Shown here piece after piece: positions 59,960-64,000 of a stretch of DNA of 64,000 bases. Every line of letters starts with the position of its first letter. Positions within the stretch are counted from its first letter, which is position 1. Below the pieces are notes generated by a model. That model was not told where the DNA came from, ran no database searches, and saw nothing but the letters and a program-made list of their open reading frames with translations. The stretch comes from Actinostola sp. cb2023 (lineage: Eukaryota > Cnidaria > Anthozoa > Actiniaria > Actinostolidae). Both the position numbers and the translations under genes were made by a program. Where the stretch lies: contig JAUJYZ010001429.1 of assembly GCA_033675265.1 (NCBI GenBank), forward strand, positions 287,313-351,312, in the 5' to 3' direction.

Positions 59960-61193
59960 TTGCAGAGCAGCCACTCCTGCCAAACAGTTAACAGCCAAAC
60001 GAGCCCGACCTGGAAGCGCCAAAGGCCTTGCCATCGCCCATAGCAACGTAACTGCAGCGACGGTTGTGCTTCCCTACATGCAAAGGAAATGTTTGAGCAA
60101 ATTACAGGATAAAAATTCAGCTAAAAATTAGTTATTATTTTCTTGGCCCTCTATAATATCATATACTACTATATTTCAAAGAATTATTTTTGCAAATTCT
60201 TATTTGGTAATCAAATTCCATATTTGGTATGTAGCTATTCTATTCTTATTTTTTCCAGTCTCCATAAATTCTCAACGACTTAGTGCTTACCAGTACTCTA
60301 TGGTTAAATTGAACTGTTGTTGCGTTCTCAAAAAAGTTGCGCCACGTCGGTGAATGGGCTAGAAGATCCGTTGGAATCCAGCGATCTGCCATTTTGGGAA
60401 ATGAATTGTAAACAAGTCCAGCATCGAGGCCTGCAACAAACGCGCCTACAAACAAACAAGCAGTTTTCTTGGCTACTTTTTATCAAGTTGTAAGGTCATA
60501 GTGAAGTAATATGGGAACGAATTCGTGCATCGTTGTACAACATTTCAGCTTCATACAAGTTGCAGAAGTTGCGCATGAGATTGTAATGCAAATACTCCAA
60601 TACTCCACGAATTTGTTCCCGCATTACTTCACTAATGCGGAAACGAATTCGTGCAACGTTGTACAACATTTCAGCTTCATACAAGTTGCAGAAGTTGCGC
60701 ATGAGATTGTAATGTAAGTACTTCAATCATCAGCAAATCACCTGTTCTCAACAGCAAGATTTGCTACAGCAATCGAAAATACAGTGGAACCCCGATTTAA
60801 GCGGCCAACCTCTATTTAGCGGCCAGTGGTCAATGTTCGAAAGAGTGCTAACCTGAGGATCAGGCTTTTTGGGCGGAGGGGTAGAGAAAATGAAAGAGGG
60901 AAGAGAAGGGAAAAAGGTCTACCTCCTCTCCTTTTTGAAGGCCAGATACTCAGGTACCTCTATTAAGCGGCCAACCTATATTTAGCGGCCACTTGCCAAT
61001 TCCCCGAGGGTGGCCGCTTAATAGAGGTTCCACTGTAGTTTCGTTCAGAAACTGTACTGCTTCCGCAACAAATTGGCATATACACGAAATAGTTTAAAGT
61101 GTCTTTTTTACCTGATACAGCCGTCAAAAATATAAGACCTTTACACCCATGCGCATACATCCTGAATTTGCGCAGTTGTTTGGTCAATTCATA
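59960..61193 (-). CDS. COX15: COX15 heme A synthase, partial (3 exons)
   Basis: Minus-strand exons 61193-61112, 60445-60291 and 60073-59960, with consistent phase. They encode [20 protein letters not shown], then [20 protein letters not shown] with RWIP and VQFNHRVL, then [20 protein letters not shown] and LAGVAALQ. This matches the central and C-terminal part of COX15, an inner-membrane protein that makes heme A for cytochrome c oxidase. The [16 protein letters not shown] block and the His of FNHR (a heme ligand position in the family) are intact. The N-terminal exons (expected RLTESGLSM region) and the last exon (expected PLAATHQ region) were not found. 5' exons could lie beyond the window with TNRC6 nested in between; otherwise this is a fragment. 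Confidence 0.82.
60505..60725. repeat. Duplicated and inverted short repeat in COX15 intron
   Basis: CGTTGTACAACATTTCAGCT then TCATACAAGTTGCAGAAGTT and GCGCATGAGATTGTAATG occurs twice, 124 bp apart. Between the copies, AGTGAAGTAATGCGGGAACA-type sequence is inverted relative to the left flank. The short open frames here are copies of one another. Confidence 0.8.
60782..61035. mobile_element. 254-bp Tc1/mariner-pogo-like MITE
   Basis: Termini CAGTGGAACCCCGATTTAAG and TTAATAGAGGTTCCACTG are inverted, flanked by TA on both sides. The AGCGGCCAACCTCTATTTAG motif repeats inside both arms. CAGTGGAACC ends with TA target sites are known from pogo/Tigger-like elements. It lies in a COX15 intron and has no transposase. 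Confidence 0.75.
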
Positions 61194-61374
61194 CTGCAGA
61201 AACAATGAGACTGTTAAGAAAACATTTTAACACAACATGCAGGGCCAGTTGGGAACGTCCAAGATATGTTTGATTGGGGAATCGAAAGCATCTAAAACAT
61301 TATATCAATATTTTTTATTTTCATTGCAAGTCAATGAGGGCACTTGTTTGTGTTGTTTAGTTTGCAACCGAACA

Positions 61375-61770
61375 TACAAAAACAAAGTAGTTTTTCGGTC
61401 ATTTTGCGTGGGTTAATTATAGCCTTTGGTTTGGAGGCAGTCTTCGGTCATTTTGCATGGGTTAATTATAGCCTTTGGTTTGGAGGCAGTTTTCGGTCAT
61501 TTTGCATGGGTTAACTATAGCCTTTGGTTTGGAGGCAGGTTTCGGTCATTTTGCGTGGGTTAATTATAGTCTTTGGTTTGAAGGCAGTCTTCGGTCATTT
61601 TGCATGGGTTAATTATAGCCTTTGGTTTGGAGGCAGTTTTCGGTCATTTTGCATGGGTTAACTATAGCCTTTGGTTTGGAGGCAGTTTTCGGTCATTTTG
61701 CGTGGGTTAATTATAGTCTTTGGTTTGGAGGCAGTTTTCGGTCATTTTGCGTGGGTTAGTTAGTCTTGGA
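61375..61770. repeat. 49-bp minisatellite
   Basis: Eight copies of about 49 bp: TTCGGTCATTTTGCATGGGT, TAACTATAGCCTTTGGTTTG, GAGGCAGT. Variants alternate GCATGGG/GCGTGGG and AATTATAG/AACTATAG, with a two-unit higher-order order. Confidence 0.94.
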
Positions 61771-61824
61771 ATTTTGTGCAACTTGTTTCGGTTATTTTAA
61801 TAATACTTTATTCGAAATACTTAG

Positions 61825-62172
61825 TCTACACTGGGCATTTCGAAATGGTAGATCCTGAGGTTAGCCCTATAATGTAGGATCCACCAGTAGGTTAGGCCAC
61901 ACACACCGGGAACTTCGTGCCCTACTCTTAGTCGAACAGTGGTGTGGGTTCTTTTACGTCCCTCCGGTGCAATGTAATGGAGCGTGGAGAGACGGGACCG
62001 CCATTTTACGTGATCATCCGAGCCACGCGAAGGTCTAACCATTTGTAGATGTAATTACAAAGGCAGCACCTTCTCCTCGATTATTTTAAGACCCTGAGTA
62101 ATGGTCCGACCGGGACCCGAACCCCCCGCACAATAGACCGGTACTCAACCAACTGAGCCCAACCGGGCGGCA
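61825..62172 (-). mobile_element. tRNA-derived SINE
   Basis: The minus strand starts with a tRNA-like head: A box at 62160-62144 (GGGCTCAGTTGGTTGAG) and B box at 62123-62113 (GGTTCGGGTCC). The body contains GGAGGGACGTAAAAGAACCC and AGAGTAGGGCACGAAGTTCC, shared with 28,196-28,312. It is the most complete SINE copy in the window. The head is close enough to a tRNA to be mistaken for one, but the acceptor stem does not close well. Confidence 0.8.
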
Positions 62173-62502
62173 GTTTAAGGCATTTTGCGTGGGTTATAAC
62201 CATTGTTAAAGGAAGGAAAGCAGCACCTACGCTAAGTTCCCCTCCTTCCCCTCTCCCCAGACCTTTAACGGTCTACCATGCAACAACATTGTGTTTTATC
62301 AACATTTCATTCTGTAACCCATTTCCAATGAACCAGGTATGGGTTATATGGCACGACAATGACACTGTGTAATGCGATGATATTTTATTTCTGCGATACG
62401 ACACCACGTATAACACACAGGCAACCCATATTGCAGGGTGGCGAGGAAAGGAAATAACACACACACAGACAACACTACAACTAAATACACAAAATAAAAT
62501 TC

Positions 62503-64000
62503 CTAGTCGTTTAGATGGGAACCGAGTTCAAACTGATTCGCCTCCATTGAGCAGCCCTGGAGGCAAGAACGTCGCCATAGAAGGACTAACAAGTCCGTTG
62601 TCATTAGCCCCTGACTGGGAAGTAGTTCAGGGTTCGAACCAAAAGACCACATGCTGGGGCCCTGGGAGGTGAACCCTGCGCTACTACCAGGAAGGGGTGT
62701 CCCCCATAGCTGAGATGGGATGGGCGTTGGTCCTGTGTTACCCCACTGCATACTTGGAGGGGCTACAGCTGTAGTTGCAGGCACAGAGGCTGGTGGTTTA
62801 TCGTCTGTAGATGTAGGTACAGGGTTAGGTCTATGAATGCCTTGGCCTGCCTCCTCCTGCCCTGACACTAGTGAATTCTGGAAGGCCGACCAGTGACTCC
62901 CGTACGAAGAATTGGCAGGGAAAGGGTTAGCGCTCCAGTCAACTGGTTGTTCAAAGAATCCTGCAATGTCGCCGTTTGTAGCGAAGTCCGCTGCAAGTTT
63001 CCCTCCTTGGACAGCCATTCCATTGAGTACTTTACGCATTGTCGCTGCCTGGTCTTTACTGCCGTAACGTATAAGACTGTTTCCATAGCGCATGTTGTAC
63101 TGGAAGATCAGCAATGGGCCATGCTGTTGGCATACGTTACGAATAGCATTGATTTCCGCCTGAAAACCAACCAACATTGTGTAAGTATCGTTCCTTCTAT
63201 CGTTACTAATACTGCGTATTGCAGCAGTGCCTGTTTGCACGAAAGGTTGTTAGCGCTATCCACCGGATAAGTCTTATCCAACGGATAAAAACTGATGCAG
63301 TTATCCAATAAATTGTATTCGATGGATAGGGCTTATCAGCTGGATAGTGCTATTCACCTTTCGTGCAACCAGCGCTGGAGTATTGTTAATATGAGATAAT
63401 AGAAGCAAAACACTTTCAGAAGCGATCGTTTTAGGAATCAATTAAAAACTGTTAGAAATCAAGACAAACATACATTTTGAAAGATACTTACGTTGGGTGG
63501 GATGTTGCGCAATACCAACCACGTCGACAAGGACCCAGCCTTAGGAGTATTACCACCAACATCACTACCCAATAATGGTCGCTTGTCCGGCGTCACGACA
63601 GGGTGCGTCAGCTTTTTCCTCTGCGCTTGGATTGGCTGATTGACAGACCACGAGCTGATGCCCATATTTGTAGCCTTTGTGACGTCAGAAGTAGAGTTAT
63701 CGATGGCTGTGCCACTAACAGGTCCCAAACCGGTTGCCTTGGCGACGATTGGACGAAGATGCAGAACTGGCTGATGGTCCGCCCGGTGCTGCCCAGGGCT
63801 TAGGGTCAGGTGCTGTGAGAGGATGTCCATCCTGGGTACTCCAAGATGTCCCTGCCATTGGGAAACTAAGTTGGCCGAAGTTAAAGTCATTGGTAGGTCC
63901 ATTTGGGCAAGCTAGGAGGGGCCCCATCAATAAGGTTCTTGACCCACGAGGAGTGTTCCTCTTCCAATTTTGATGTCTCTGGGAAACATTTTGACTATTA
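62503..64000 (-). CDS. TNRC6: TNRC6/GW182-like protein, 3' part, partial
   Basis: The last exon is 63159-62503 (stop TAG), 219 codons. It follows the exon ending at 63492 (donor GTAAGT). The junction makes an RRM-like domain: STWLVLRNIPPN, then INAIRNVCQQHGPLLIF, MRYGNSLIRYGSKDQA and LAADFATNGDIAGFFEQP, the order of the TNRC6 RRM. The tail is Pro/Ser/Gly-rich with scattered Trp (SMWSFG), as in the silencing domain that recruits PABP and CCR4-NOT. Upstream (63,715-64,000) the best frame is different (FGQLSFPMAGTSW, PDPKPWAAPGG). The change between about 63,715 and 63,800 is either a one-base error or an unseen small intron. The N-terminal Argonaute-binding region is outside the window. Role: effector of miRNA silencing in P-bodies. 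Confidence 0.83.

Noticed and set aside
62100..62172. Functional tRNA gene
   Set aside because: A and B boxes are good, but the acceptor stem does not pair well and the segment runs into a SINE body shared with 28.2 kb.

Overview
The window is nuclear DNA of an animal. Genes are split by GT-AG introns, intergenic space is full of fold-back (MITE-like) elements, minisatellites and SINE/LINE debris, and the recognisable genes are metazoan (NDRG, PRR5/Protor, TNRC6/GW182, COX15, an M17 aminopeptidase of the W07G4.4 type, FN3 repeats). The AT-rich composition, moderate introns and repeat style suggest an early-branching marine invertebrate such as a sponge or cnidarian. That is inference; nothing here settles the phylum.

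Layout. 0-1.2 kb: three minus-strand exons encoding two fibronectin type III domains of a gene that leaves the window on the left. 1.2-5.2 kb: fold-back elements and a long TAC/TAATAC microsatellite. 5.2-16.7 kb: three near-identical 3.5-kb tandem units, each with an exon-2 relic of a small secreted peptide gene, a 503-bp fold-back element (its loop inverted in unit 1) and a 64-bp minisatellite. 16.7-17.2 kb (minus) and 22.3-22.65 kb (plus): two fuller copies of that peptide gene in inverted orientation, with signal peptide, propeptide ending Gly-Lys-Arg and an acidic cysteine-containing tail. A palindrome lies at 17.6-18.5 kb. 23-27 kb: partial copies of the same region and several MITEs.

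27.5-29.15 kb (minus): PRR5/Protor-like mTORC2 subunit gene with a one-base frame break. 29.8-43.7 kb (plus): complete 19-exon M17 aminopeptidase gene, about 521 aa. Its 6.4-kb intron 5 holds a 23-bp minisatellite split by a 2.06-kb TIR element. 44.9-52.7 kb (minus): complete 15-exon NDRG gene, about 330 aa, convergent with the aminopeptidase. 53-60 kb: mobile-element debris. 59.96-61.2 kb (minus): three COX15 exons. 61.8-62.2 kb: tRNA-derived SINE. 62.5-64 kb (minus): 3' part of a TNRC6/GW182 gene with its RRM.

PRR5 and the aminopeptidase are divergent and about 0.6 kb apart, so they may share a promoter region. PRR5 belongs to mTORC2, and vertebrate NDRG1 is a standard substrate of the mTORC2-dependent kinase SGK1; both families occur here about 16 kb apart. 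The least familiar item is the small secreted peptide family with its duplicated and decaying copies. All intron/exon limits were read by eye from splice sites, frame continuity and family resemblance, without alignment tools.
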